Below, piece by piece: positions 1 through 11,022 of a stretch of 64,000 nucleotides of DNA (position 1 is its first letter; the number at the start of each line of letters is the position of its first letter). Under the pieces are notes generated by a model. The model was not told where the DNA came from. It searched no databases and saw only the letters and a list, made by a program, of their open reading frames with translations. Position numbers and translations under genes: made by a program. This DNA comes from Cyanoderma ruficeps (lineage: Eukaryota > Chordata > Aves > Passeriformes > Timaliidae): NCBI GenBank assembly GCA_008694505.1, contig VZDJ01000034.1, positions 4,784,229 through 4,848,228 of the forward strand, written 5' to 3'.

Positions 1-59
1 TTTCCCTGTTGTTGTCACTGAAACCTGTTAAATTAAAAGCACGCTTCAAGGTTAGCAGT

Positions 60-745
60 CATGCAGTGGCTTAATAAAGATATTTTATTTTGGTAACTGC
101 TAGTAGAAAAAAAAACCCCAATTTGTGTGGTGAATTCTGGCACTGAATGGGGAAAACACAGCTGGATTGGGAAGGAGATTTTTACCCTCACACGTGGACT
201 CTGGATGTTAAGGACACAGGTGGTTTGTACTTTTAAGGACTTAATAAAGATATTTTTTATGATAACTGCTCTGGAGAAACAGTGTTTATTTTGGCACTTC
301 ATGGGGAAAATACAACCAAGGGATGGAGAGAAGGCAGCATCTCTACCCTCACACATGGCCCCTGGGTTTAAGGACACACTTAAGAACTGAATAAAGGTGG
401 GTTTTTTTGATGATTGCTGTGGAGAAAATGTTTATGGTGAGATCTAGTGCTGCACAGCAAAAAACCAGCTCAGAGTGTGAGGGAGATGTCAGCCCTTAGA
501 CATGAGCCCCGGCGGCCCCTAAGTGAAGGACATATAGACCCTGTTAAGGACTTTGTAATAAACGCACTTTTTGTTGGTATCTCCTACGGGGAAACAATTT
601 GTGTGACGAAATTCTAGCGCTACACGGGGAAAACCCAGCCGGGGCGGGGAGCGGCACGTCGGCCCTCATGAACCTCGGTGAGCCGCAAGTTAAGGGTACA
701 CACAGTCCGGTTTTTTAGGGAGTTAACAAAGATATTTAACTCGCT
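60..745. repeat. Decayed tandem array, ~160-bp unit, upstream of CCNL2
   Basis: Three landmarks recur in the same order. An AATAAAG-like block lies near 73, 241, 388, 553 and 725. A block of the form 'ctgcac...ggggaaaacccagcc' lies near 137, 290, 450 and 615. A block 'taccctcacac...ttaaggacac' lies near 183, 345, 495 and 660. The spacing is about 150-170 bp, so these are four to five degenerate copies of one unit. The last copy lies inside the CCNL2 CpG island and is CpG-rich; the distal copies have TG/CA at equivalent places. I see no coding potential, and the origin of the unit is unknown. Confidence 0.75.
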
Positions 746-759
746 AAACGCCGCGATCC

Positions 760-982
760 ATCCCCCCCTCACGCCGCTGAGGGCGCTGAGGGCACGGCGG
801 CCCCGCCCTGTCCGGATTCCCGGTCGCTGCGTCACCGCGCCGCTCGGGCGGCGTCCTGCGTCGCGGCCCCTCAGCCAATCAGCGGCCGCGGCCCCGCCGC
901 TCTCCACCAATCGGCATCGGGCGGATGCGGGTGGGGGGGAAGGAGAAGGAGCGCGGAGCCAGCGAGGCGGCGACGACGCAAA
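760..982 (+). promoter_or_regulatory. CCNL2: CCNL2 CpG-island promoter with paired CCAAT boxes
   Basis: The region is very CpG-rich and has no TATA box. Two CCAAT pentamers on the plus strand, at 875-879 (in gccaatcag) and 907-911 (in accaatcgg), are 32 bp apart, about three helical turns. This is the arrangement typical of NF-Y promoters. The CpG island continues through exon 1 and intron 1 to about 1680. The transcription start is probably within about 70 bp upstream of the ATG at 983; it cannot be fixed by reading. Confidence 0.75.
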
Positions 983-3900
983 ATGGCGGCGGTGGCGGGA
1001 GGCGGCGGCCCCGCGGGTCCTCAGGCGGCCGGCGCGGCTCCCGCTCCGGTGCCGGGTCCCGGCGCGGTGCTGATCGGCGACCGGTTGTACTCGGGCGTGC
1101 TGATTACGCTGGAGAACTGCTTGCTGCCCGAGCACACGCTGCGCTTCACGCCGTCCATGAGCAGCGGCCTGGACCCCGACACCGAAACCGAGCTGCGCGT
1201 CACCGGCTGCGAGCTCATTCAAGCGGCCGGGATCCTGCTGCGCCTGCCACAGGTGGGGCTGGGCGCAGGCGGGGAGGGGACCGCGACTCCGCGGGACCGG
1301 GCCAGGCCTTTCTTTGTGCGAATCTCCCGGTTACCGGCCGGGGAGGAGCCGGGGCCGCTCCGCAGTTACCGGCCGGGCAGGCCGCGGCCCCTCCCGGTTG
1401 TCCGGGGGCTCGTTCCGCGGGCCCGCCCGGTTGTCCGGGGGGGTCGTTCGGGGGGTCGTTCCGGGGCCCCGCCCGGTTGTTCGTGGGTCGTTCCGGGGCC
1501 CCGCCCGGTTGTCCAGGGCTCGTTCCGGGGCCTTTCCCGGGCTCCGGGTGCCGGAAGCGGGTGATGTCAGCGCCGCCGCCTCCGCGTGAGGACCGGGGAT
1601 TGTGCAAAGGCGGATTTCTTAAGGCTCCTTTCGGAGTCGCGGTGACCTCCGGGAGGTTTTTGTTTCCCGGAGAACTTCGGGCCAAACAGCCTCGTTGTTC
1701 TCCGAACGTAAAACTTTCCAGGCGCCTTGCAGCTGCCGAGTTTTAACATATTCAAATGTATGCAAATCATGACGTTATTAGATTCCCCCTCGCTTTCCAC
1801 GCCCAAAAAGCAAATTTGTTTTCTGGCCTACTTTCATAACTTTCCCTCTTACTGGATTTGGGTTTATTTCCTTTTGTTTTTTATTAATTTAATCAACTCT
1901 GAGCATATTTTCACATTTTTTTTAGTAGAATAAATTTGCAACTTGATGTTTTTATTTGACTTGTAGGCAGTTTTTGCAGTGTTGACAATATTTTGGGCAA
2001 CTTAATTAGTTACTTAAGTGGCAGTTCTAGGTTTTTTTATATACCATTGCACTTCCTCCCATGCTTAGTTCATCTTCTGGCTCTTAAATTTATTAAAATC
2101 TCTCTTTGGAATGGGTAGTTTTGTTTATGCCTGTTGTGATTGTCTCTTTTTTTAGGTGGCTATGGCTACAGGACAGGTGCTATTCCAGCGTTTCTTTTAT
2201 ACCAAGTCTTTTGTGAAGCATTCCATGGAGGTAAGAAGGCATTAAATGACATTTGTTGCCATATTTATCTTCTGATCTGTCTTGGCAAGTTGTCATCTAC
2301 AACGTGATCAGAGTTAGGAACTAGTTTGGAGGTTATAGTTAGAGAGAAACATGGTTTTACAAAGCTATTTAATAGTGATTTTTGTCAAATATTTGATATT
2401 TTCTTGTTTTACCACCTTTTTTTTTCCCTCCCTCATTATCCCTCCCTAAGCTGTTGAAAGAGCTCAACTCATGAACTGGAACTGAGATATGGATAAAATA
2501 TCATAAATATTTTATAGAATACATAATATAAAAATATGTTATAAAATGTAATATTTACATAGATTATGTTAAAAATATTCTCTTTTATGCTTCTTTTTCA
2601 GCATGTGTCCATGGCCTGTGTCCACCTGGCATCCAAAATTGAGGAAGCCCCCAGACGTATTCGGGATGTGATCAACGTGTTCCATCGCCTCAGACACCTG
2701 AGGGAGAAAAAGTAAGCTGAGAATTCACAATAATCTCAGTTCTCTGCGTTTTCCCTGAGAATTATTAAACTTCACAACATCATCATCCCCCGTTTCATAA
2801 AGCAGGGAATATTTCCAAGGGATCTCATGAACTGAGCTGACCTTTTTTAATAAATTAATATTTTTAATGGTATCAATAATGATTTTTTTTTTTTACTTTT
2901 TTATAACTCAACCTGGGTTTTTAAGGGTTAAGATGATCAAATATTTTTGGTATAAGTAATGATATATTTTATTTTCACACAACTCAACCCGAGTCCCCTT
3001 AGGGGTTAAGATGATCAAATATTTTTGGTGGTATAAATAATGATTTTTTTACTTTTTTATAACTCAACCTGAGTTTTTTAAGGGTTAAGATAATCAAATA
3101 TTTTTGATGGTATAAATAATGATTTTTTTACTTTTTTTACAACTCAACCCTGGTCTCCTTAGGGGTTAAAATGATCAAATATTTTCAATGGTATAAGTTA
3201 TGATATATTTTATTTTCACACAACTGAACCCGAGTCTCCTTAGGGGTTAAGGTGATAATTTTATGAGTCTGACCTTGTCTTGCAGAAAACCTGTGCCTCT
3301 AATATTGGATCAAGAATATGTGAACTTGAAGAATCAAATAATTAAAGCAGAAAGAAGAGTGTTGAAGGAGTTGGGATTTTGTGTTCACGTGAAGCACCCT
3401 CATAAGGTTTGTACTTTCTAAACTCGTTATTTAACCGACGTTTCACGCTCTGTAAAGCTTTGAGGAGGCTGCCTGGAAGCTCTGTGGACTGCACATGATG
3501 ATCAGTGGATTCAGTGAGATTAGTTTCTTACCATCCTGATGTTTTCTTTCTCATTTAAGAGACTCTTACTAATTGGTCTCGTTTCACTGCTGGGTGACGG
3601 CGAGGTGGATGCAGGTGCTCAGTTTTCCTCGAAGGCAAATTGGATCAGTAGGTAGCTTTGGTGGTAGAAAAAAAAACATCTGGACTTAGATTCCCTGAGC
3701 AGGGAGGAATTTGGAGGTCTGGGGGTTCTCATGATCACTCTTTTACTGAGGTATTTAAAGTTCTCTGAGCCAATTCAGTGTTTGGAGTGTGTTAAAACCA
3801 CGCTCAGGCTTGGCTAGAAATGAGACGAGGCTCAATGGGAAAGTAACAAGTGTCAGAGTGGATGATACTTGAAAGATACAAATACCTCAAATGTTTAAAT

Positions 3901-6900
3901 TGTGCCTTAACTGGTGAAAGAACTTCCTGTGCCAACACAATTTGGGATCTTGCTCTTTTCTCCTCTAGAAAACTCCTGTTCAGAGCCTTCTGTTTGAGCT
4001 TCTTGACATTCAGAATTTCCTTGTGTCATCCACCCCAGAGGGCAGCTGTAGTTTGTTAACTGGGGTGAATTTTGCCATTGTTCTTCCTCTCTGCAGCCTT
4101 GTTTTCCTTCCAAACCGAAGGAAAATCCCTCAGAACTGAACAAACCGTGGCACAGTGTTAGGTCTGTTCCCTGCAAGCACTGCTGATTGCAGTCAGCAGC
4201 TTTTCCTCCCAGGCTGCAGCTAAAAAAGGATTTGTGAGGTGTGCAGGAGAACAAAATCAACCCACAAAATGCCTAAATCCAAATCAATCCACAAAAATCC
4301 CTAAAACAACCCCAGGTGAAGACAAGGCCTGGCCGAGTAGCAGGATTGGAAGGTCAGAGCTGGTGTGGATAAACACACTGGGGAATGGTGCAAACACTTG
4401 ATGTGTGGAGTGTTTTAGGCCTTGAAAGAGGATCACAGGTCATGGATGTCCCTCTGAAATGAGCAGGTGGCTCTCCAGATGCTTGTTAATAACTCAATAA
4501 CCCATATCTTCCAGATAATCGTTATGTACCTTCAGGTATTAGAATGTGAACGTAACCAACACCTGGTCCAGACCTCATGGTAAGTTGATTTTCTTTGTTC
4601 TAAGAGACCAGAAGGGGCAGTAGCAGAAATATGTCACTTGAGAGGCACTGGGCAGCATTGCTCAGCAGTGCTTGGGGTCAGCCCAGACAGCTCCACTGTC
4701 CTTGGTGTGCCCCAAACTACTTCCCAAAAGTTGAGCGGCCTCTTAAGTTCGAGGCACTGTTTTAATGGTAAGGTAGTTTTCCACCCTGACTTCTCACTTC
4801 CCTCCTCTCTGCTCTCGCTTTCCAGCTGAAGGGAAAAGGTTGGGTGGGTTTAGAGTTGTTTCCCTCGGGTTCTTGTTCTTCAGGGAAAACTTGGGTGTAA
4901 TTCAAGTCTGTTCCCAGTGCTGGGAAATGGCTTTTCCCAGGGCCTGAGCTTGATTCCAGGTATATCGAATCCTCAGCACAGATAAATTTATTTTATCTAT
5001 GTGGATAATGCAAGGTGTCAGCTTGTAAGACTGGATAGATGCATAGCCTGGATTTGTATTTGCCAAGAAATGTTCTCTGCCTTGTCGCTCTCATTTAATA
5101 AATATTTGCTGGGGGGTGGGAAGCTTCTGGAAAATTGCACATCTTAAACTTTTACCAAATGACGCTTTTAAACCGTAACGCTTTTTTTTTTAACAATACC
5201 AATGGTCTAAAAAAATAAAATAAAAAATAAAATAAATAAACCAAACACCTTTAGTGAATCCAAAGACCATATTTCTGCTGACTGAACTGTCTGGTACTGT
5301 GACCTGTGTGTAGAGAACCAGTTTTGACTTTTCTTTTCTGTACTCTTTTGATCAAAGGGTAGCCTTCTGAGGGTAAGTGACTAAGACTTCTCCTCTGCTG
5401 CCCATGGTGCAGGGATAGCTGCCGTCTTCAGTCAACCCAAAGCTCTCCCAAGAGAAGGCTGGCTCTAGACAGGTGGTATATACATGATAGTAGAGTAACT
5501 GGCCAACTGCTTCTTGTGCTTATATTTTTATTTTTTTTTTAATATACTCTGCATCTTTGTTTTATTTATTTATTTATTTATTTGGTTGTATATTTGATAA
5601 CCTGAGCGTTGAAGTTCTGAAGTTGTTTGTTTGGGGGCTTGTTTTTGTTTTTTTTTTAAAATGTTCTATTTCTCTTAACTGTTACAACGTGATGTGTTTC
5701 TGATATGATAAAGCAAATTAAGGTGGGGTTTAAATCTTTTAAAAAAAAAAAAGGGATGAATTAACAACAGAAAACAAATGAATAGTTTCTATTTGTAAAC
5801 TAGTACGTGTGTGAAGCTTGGAGACAAAATGTGCTATTTAGAGACACTTCCCAGCAGCATTGCATGGAGCAGTGGAATGGGAGTGCTGGACTGCCGGGAA
5901 TCTGCTGGTGATGGAAGGAGGGGAGGGAGGGAATTACCCCACCTGGGAAAGGGGTTCTCAGCTGTTACAATAACACATCTCTGTGCTCCTCTTTGTTGCT
6001 TCCAGTACCTGAGAGCTGGTGGGTATCCAGTATAATCGGTTTTTGAAATGTGCATTTTTTTTACAACGTTACCTTTTTCATAAGCTATTGTGACAAGGAT
6101 TCATTCCCTCCTGTGTCTGGCTGAGCCCACAGGGAAGATGTGCAGAGGCCAGACTTGGAAGCTGGCACGGTTCTCAATTTGGCAAATCAGAAAAAAACCC
6201 CAAAAAACCTTTGTAGCTTCCAGATGTTCCAAGTCACCTTTTCCTTTCTCCCTTCTTTGGCCCAAAGCTTTGTGTTCTCTTTGCAGTAGAACAAGAACAG
6301 CAGGTTTAGAAGTTCCTTTCTCTCAGAAAGATGAGCTGATGGTCAGTGTTGCCTTTTTGGGGCAGCAGTTGGTGTTTGTGTCAACAAGAATCGAGGACAG
6401 GTGGGAGTTGGAAACTCCTGGGATTCCAATTCCTCCTCTCTGTGACCTCCTGGCCTGTGGTCTCTGCTTTGGATATCTTGGGGGTCAGTGAATCCTTGTA
6501 TACTGGGTACCCACATGGTGATTTATTACTCTAAAATATTATTTTAAGGATTTTTATTATGTCTGGTTTTAGTTTGTTTTTCTCCAGCTGATATTTGATT
6601 GACGTATGTGCTGCCAAGCCTAGATCTCCTAAAGCACATCAGCTGACAGAGTCACAGGAATTTACTTTGTGTGTTTTAAGATTTAACAACCTAATGCTTA
6701 ATTGTACTGACTGGAATATGTGCAATGTTTTTACAGTTTTCTCATTCTTGTGAATATTCATTTTAAGCAACCTTACTGAAATGGGACAATTTGGAAACCT
6801 TATTTCATGTGCCAAAGGAGGAGATGTGCCTGAACACTGACTGTTCTCCTGAACTGACGTTCCCAAACACCCTGATTTCTCCTATGGCTGACTTTTTGCA

Positions 6901-9900
6901 TCAAAAAAGGAATTCTCTTCTGGGATGGAAATGGACCCTTCAATCCCACTGGAAGTTGACCTGTGCTGAAGAGGACTGCGTTTCATGGGAGAACTGCTCC
7001 AGGAGCTGCAGCTTTTGACCAGACACCTGGTTCTGCCCTGTTGCAGGGGAACATTCTAGAATTCTATAACTTGAGTATTTCTGAGCACACACTGTATGTT
7101 GTCTTGATGAAAACAAACTTGTTCATTGCATGAGAGCAGGCCAGTAGAGATCCAGCAGCAAAAGTGAAGTTAAAATTGGTTCTCTCCTCACCACTGAGTT
7201 TTCAGCAGTCAGACTTTGTTTCTGTCACACGTCCCTCCCCTTGAGGGATTTATTTTAGCTTATTTCTTTTATTTTTGCTTTAGTAAAACCATTCAGCTTC
7301 TCTTTAGATTCACAGGAATATAATGTTGAAGTCTAGTAACTGAATGCAGAAAGAAATAGCCCTTGTAGAAATAAAACCAAGTCCAAAAAAAAACCAAAAA
7401 CCCAAGAAAAGAACCCCAAAGAGTTTTGCAGTGCCTTGAACCTCCCGCTCTCCTGTTTTTCAGGAACTACATGAACGACAGCCTGAGAACAGATGTCTTT
7501 GTGAGGTTCCAGCCAGAAAGCATTGCCTGTGCCTGCATTTACCTGGCAGCCAGGACACTGGAGGTGAGCCACATTTCCATGGATTTGGGATTTTCTTTTT
7601 TTAAGCCTTTTTAACAGGAGGAGAAATCTGAGTTTTGTCTCTCTCCGTCTCTCCATTTCAGATCCCGCTTCCAAATCGCCCACATTGGTTTTTACTCTTC
7701 GGAGCAACGGAGGAAGAAATTCAAGAAATCTGCTTAAAAATCTTGCAGCTCTACACAAGGAAAAAGGTTTGTTTCTTTTTTTTTTCATGTTGGGAGCCTT
7801 CAGTAAAGGCAGCAGCTCAGAGCAGGAGTTGGAAAATCTGACCCTGTTTGAAAGCACAGCTGCCAAAGCCTGGGAGTGAACAAGGAGCAGTCACTGTCTG
7901 GGATTCCTTGGATTTTACATTCCCCTCCCTGGGAGTGAGCAACCAGGAAATTGAGTTCTCACAAGCAGTGCTCCTGTGTGTGTTCACAGGTGGATTTATC
8001 TGATCTGGAAAGTAAAATAGAAAAGAAGAAATTGGCTATTGAAGAGGCAAAAGCACAAGCTAAAGGTCTGGTACCTGAGGGAGTTCCAAGCTTGGATAAC
8101 ACATCGGGATTTTCCCCTATCCCAAAAAATGGTAAATAGTGGATAACTCATTTTCAATAACTCTTTCACATCTTTCATGTATATTTACCCTTTTGGGAAG
8201 CATTTACAAGTGTGATTTGGGGTTTGTTGGGGATTTTTTTTAAGATGGCTTCTAGCACTACTCAACTGGCAGGGTTTGAATAGCACTGTAACTTCATGAT
8301 TTCTTGAATCAGATAAAAGCTAAAATCAAATTAGTCTGAAATTAAGACTAGTTTAAACCCATATAGGCCAGGGACTTGCTTTTATTTGGATTTGGCAAGG
8401 AACTCAAATCCTTGCCACGGGCATGTTGTGCTGAAGCAATATTGAAGCAGAGGTGCTCTGGCAGGGATTTTTGGGATGTTGGGTGGGGAATTTGTTGGTT
8501 GAAAGTCTGGTGCAGGTCTCACCTAGAAGACAACATTCACCATCTCCTGCCCCAGTTTACCTTTCAAACAATGCTGAATAATTGGCAAGGAAAGGAGGGT
8601 GGTTTTCTGCCTTCTCCTGCAGTTACTTCAATGCTTTGGCAGAAATGTTTCAGATGGATTTCTGCCTTCTGGGAACTTGTTCAGATCTGCTTGTGGGTGT
8701 GCAAAGAACAGCTGTGCAGCCCTGGTTGGTGCAGACGTGGGGTGAGAGGAGCCTCAAGTCCTTTCAGGTACTTTCCAAAGAGGTAACAAAGGTTTCTTCT
8801 TTTTCTTGCAGAGTCTCCAAAAGAGGTTAAAGGGAATAAACCTTCACCACTACCTGTGCAGGCCATGAAGAATGCTAAAAGGAAAACAGAGGGAGCCAAG
8901 AGAACCAGCTCCAACAGCCCAGTAAATGGGTAAGGATTTATAAAGAAGCAGCTGATTTTTCTCCTGTGACTAGTGAGACAAAATAACTGAGTGTTCATTG
9001 TCTGTGGCAGTGTCCAGAAGGGAAGAGAGAGCAGAAGTCGAAGTGGAAGCAGAGATCAGAGTTACTCGAGGTCACCATCGAGGTCTGCATCCCCTAAGCA
9101 CAGGTAGGGTGTGCTCCCAGTCCCTCCCAGTCCCTCCCAGTCCCAGCTTGGATAGCTCATCACCCGGAGGTTGAGGTGACCCAGCAGCGTGTGCTGCTCC
9201 TTGAACTCCTCCAGATCAGAGTTCCTAAAAATCAGTATTTTTACAGTGACCAGGTAGAAGTTTAGGACACAAGATGAGCTTCCATGGGCTACTGTTGCAA
9301 TAGGACACAAAATAAAGATGCTTGACTCCAGTCAGGAGGCAGCAGAAATCAGACTTTATTTACAATTTATTCATTTTATAACATGCTAAGAAGGCACGTT
9401 ATAGGGCTGACACCTCTCCCATTGGCTGAGTAACAGAAATAGCAAACAACACTTGTTGTTGTGGGAAGGGAATATTGTTTACACAAAGTCCTTTTTGACA
9501 AGAAAACTGTCAAAAAACTTCCCTTGGGAAGAGCTCAGGCTCAGAAAATATTGAGTCCACAGGTGGGTGTTGTTGTAGGACATGAAAGATGAAAGACTTA
9601 AAATATTTCAAAGAGCATAGAAAAAAAAGGTTTTATTGTTTAATTCTTACTGCCTTTTATAAGGTGTTCCCATGTCGCAATAGGACACAAAAAGATGCTT
9701 GACTCCAGTCAGGAGGCAACAAAAATCAGACTTTATTTACAATTTATTTATTTTATAACATGCTAAGAAGACAACGTTATTGGTCCACAGGGCTGACACT
9801 TCTCCCATTAGCTCAGTAACAGAAATAGCAAACGACACTTGTTGTGGGAAAGGAACATTGTTTACACAAGGTCGTTTGGGGAGAAATTGTCAAAAAGCTT

Positions 9901-10395
9901 CCCTTGGGAAGAGCTTAGCAATTCTCAAGCTCAGAAAACACCAGGCCCACAGCAAAACACAGGCTGAAGTTGATGAATCAGCAAGAAAACCACATTTCCT
10001 CTCCTTTTCTTGGCAGGAAAAGCGAGAGTTACTCCACGTCCAGCGGCTCCAAATCCCACAGCCGCTCTCGCAGCCGCAGCGACTCTCCCCCGAGGCAGTT
10101 CAACCACGCCTCGGGCTACAAGGGCTCCAAGGCCCGAGGCTACAAGAAATCCAAAGACTACAAACCCTCGGGGCACAAGGGGCGCCGCTCCCGCTCCCGC
10201 AGCTCGTCGCGCTCCCGCAGCCGCTCCCGCGAGCGCTCCGACCGCTCGGGCAAGTACAAGAAGAAGAGTCACTATTACCACAACCCCCGGCACGAGCACG
10301 AGCGCTCCCGCAGCTACGAGCGCGCCGGGCACCGCTACGACAGGGACAGGGACAGGGACAGGGAGCACCCCGGGCACAGCCGCCACCGCCGCTGA
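983..10395 (+). CDS. CCNL2: Cyclin L2, 11 coding exons, 525 aa
   Basis: Coding exons: 983-1252, 2156-2230, 2602-2711, 3286-3406, 4515-4579, 7464-7563, 7662-7766, 7990-8131, 8812-8929, 9011-9103, 10017-10395. All junctions are GT/AG and the phases join without a break (1578 nt including TGA). The start has strong Kozak context (caaaATGG). Residues about 60-315 form the two cyclin boxes, including [19 protein letters not shown] and the second box around [15 protein letters not shown] lysine-rich linker follows. The last exon is an RS domain with repeated SRSRSRS, ending HSRHRR. Cyclin L proteins bind CDK11 (and CDK12/13-type kinases) in nuclear speckles and promote pre-mRNA splicing. Length is close to human CCNL2. 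CCNL1 is the alternative; CCNL2 is chosen because AURKAIP1 and MXRA8 follow in order. Confidence 0.95.
1370..1540. repeat. GC-rich tandem repeat in CCNL2 intron 1
   Basis: A CpG-rich unit resembling cgttccggggccccgccc followed by ggttgtcc recurs about four to five times, partly broken into G-runs such as 'gggggggtcgttcgggggg'. It lies just downstream of the exon 1 donor at 1253, within the CpG island. The G-run density could support G-quadruplexes, which is an inference only. Confidence 0.7.
2868..3255. repeat. Tandem repeat (~77-83 bp) in CCNL2 intron 3
   Basis: The core 'gggttaagatgatcaaata' or close variants occurs near 2927, 3003, 3080, 3164 and 3242, each preceded by an 'aactcaacc' block. 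Two flavours alternate: one with 'acttttttataactcaacc', one with 'attttcacacaactcaacc'. The array ends about 30 bp before the exon 4 acceptor (AG at 3284-3285). Confidence 0.8.
4580..7463 (+). other. CCNL2: CCNL2 intron 5, with low-complexity tracts
   Basis: This is the longest CCNL2 intron, about 2.9 kb. It contains an A-rich (AAAAT)n stretch near 5207-5240, a (TTTA)n run at 5561-5583 and T tracts near 5527-5540. The block around 5270-5480 looks unique and non-repetitive and holds the putative alternative exon reported separately. 'tttaataaatatttgctgg' near 5094 contains an AATAAA that could serve an intronic polyadenylation event. I see nothing else. Confidence 0.6.
5358..5372 (+). other. 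CCNL2: Putative CCNL2 alternative exon giving a truncated cyclin
   Basis: An AG at 5356-5357 follows a pyrimidine-rich tract (acttttcttttctgtactc). Joining exon 5 (which ends in TG) to 5358 reads W-V-A-F-stop, with TGA at 5368-5370. A consensus donor GTAAGT follows at 5373-5378, so this is either a 15-nt micro-exon or the start of a terminal exon. Inclusion would give a 217-residue protein lacking the second cyclin box and the RS domain. Vertebrate cyclin L genes are known to make such truncated isoforms. From memory the mammalian tail is VASEGK, which matches this sequence if one T is absent near 5366. RNA evidence is needed. Confidence 0.55.
9293..9560 (-). mobile_element. Solo-LTR-like element, copy 1, CCNL2 intron 10
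   Basis: On the minus strand this reads like the 3' part of a retroviral LTR: a TATA-like 'gttataaaatg', then AATAAAG, 'tctgatttctgctgcctcc', and an end in ...ATTGCAACA. It shares about 260 bp with the copy at 9673, in the same orientation. The 5' boundary is uncertain and I see no clear target-site duplication. The family cannot be named without a repeat library; an avian ERV LTR is most likely. Confidence 0.6.
9673..9945 (-). mobile_element. Solo-LTR-like element, copy 2, CCNL2 intron 10
   Basis: This is a second, diverged copy of the element at 9293, starting with the same plus-strand motif 'gcaataggacacaaa'. The offset between copies is 380 bp. It ends about 70 bp before the acceptor of the RS-domain exon (10017). 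Same orientation and similar divergence suggest either a local duplication of one insertion or two LTRs of a collapsed element. No internal retroviral genes lie between them. Confidence 0.6.
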
Positions 10396-10830
10396 GATGG
10401 GGCTGCTCCTGGGGGAGTTACAGCTCCCTGGGGGAGTTACAGCTCCCCGGGGCTGCTCCTGGGGGAGTTACAGCTCCCCGGGGCTGCTCCTGGGGGAGTT
10501 ACAGCTCCCTGGGGGAGTTACAGCTCCCCAGGGCTGCTCTGGAGCTGCTTCTGGGGGAGTTACAGCTCCCTGGAGAAATTAGAGCTCCCTGGGGCTGCTG
10601 CTGGGGGAGTTACAGCTCCCTGGGGGAGTTATAGCTCCCAGGCTTCTCTGAGGCTGCTTCTGGGGGAGTCACAGCTCACCAGGGCTGCTCCTGGGGGAGT
10701 TAGAGCTCCCTGGGGGAGTTACAGCTCCCAGGCTTCTCTGGAGCTGCTTCCTGCTTCCAGAGGGAGTCACAGCTCCCTGGGGCTGCTTCCTGAGGGAATT
10801 ACAGCTGGTGAGCTCCCTGGGGCTGCTTCT
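10396..10830. repeat. Minisatellite in the CCNL2 3'UTR
   Basis: The unit 'ctgctcctgggggagttaca' plus 'gctccc' is repeated about 12 times with variants of roughly 20-45 bp, beginning immediately after the stop codon. Each unit has a G5 run and an inverted ctccc/gggag pair, so folded RNA structure is possible. Confidence 0.9.
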
Positions 10831-10861
10831 CTCATAATTCTGAGAGAACTAGGGCAGCTTC

Positions 10862-11022
10862 TCTCAGAATTCCCTCTGGCAGCAGTGGAGCACCAGGGCA
10901 ACTTCCCTGAGAATTCCCTGTGGCAGCAGTGGAGAACCAGGGCTGCTTCTCTCAGAATTCCTTGTGGCAGCAGTGGAGCACCTTCCCTGTGAATTCCCTG
11001 GGAATTCCCTGTGGCAGCAGAG
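10862..11022. repeat. Second minisatellite in the CCNL2 3'UTR
   Basis: The unit contains 'cagaattccctctggcagca' followed by 'gtggagcaccagggc', about 55 bp long, in three copies and a partial fourth. It adjoins the first array but the unit is unrelated. Confidence 0.8.

Noticed and set aside
9780..10634. 284-codon plus-strand frame
   Set aside because: Runs through an LTR-like repeat, then the CCNL2 RS exon in the wrong frame, then a minisatellite.
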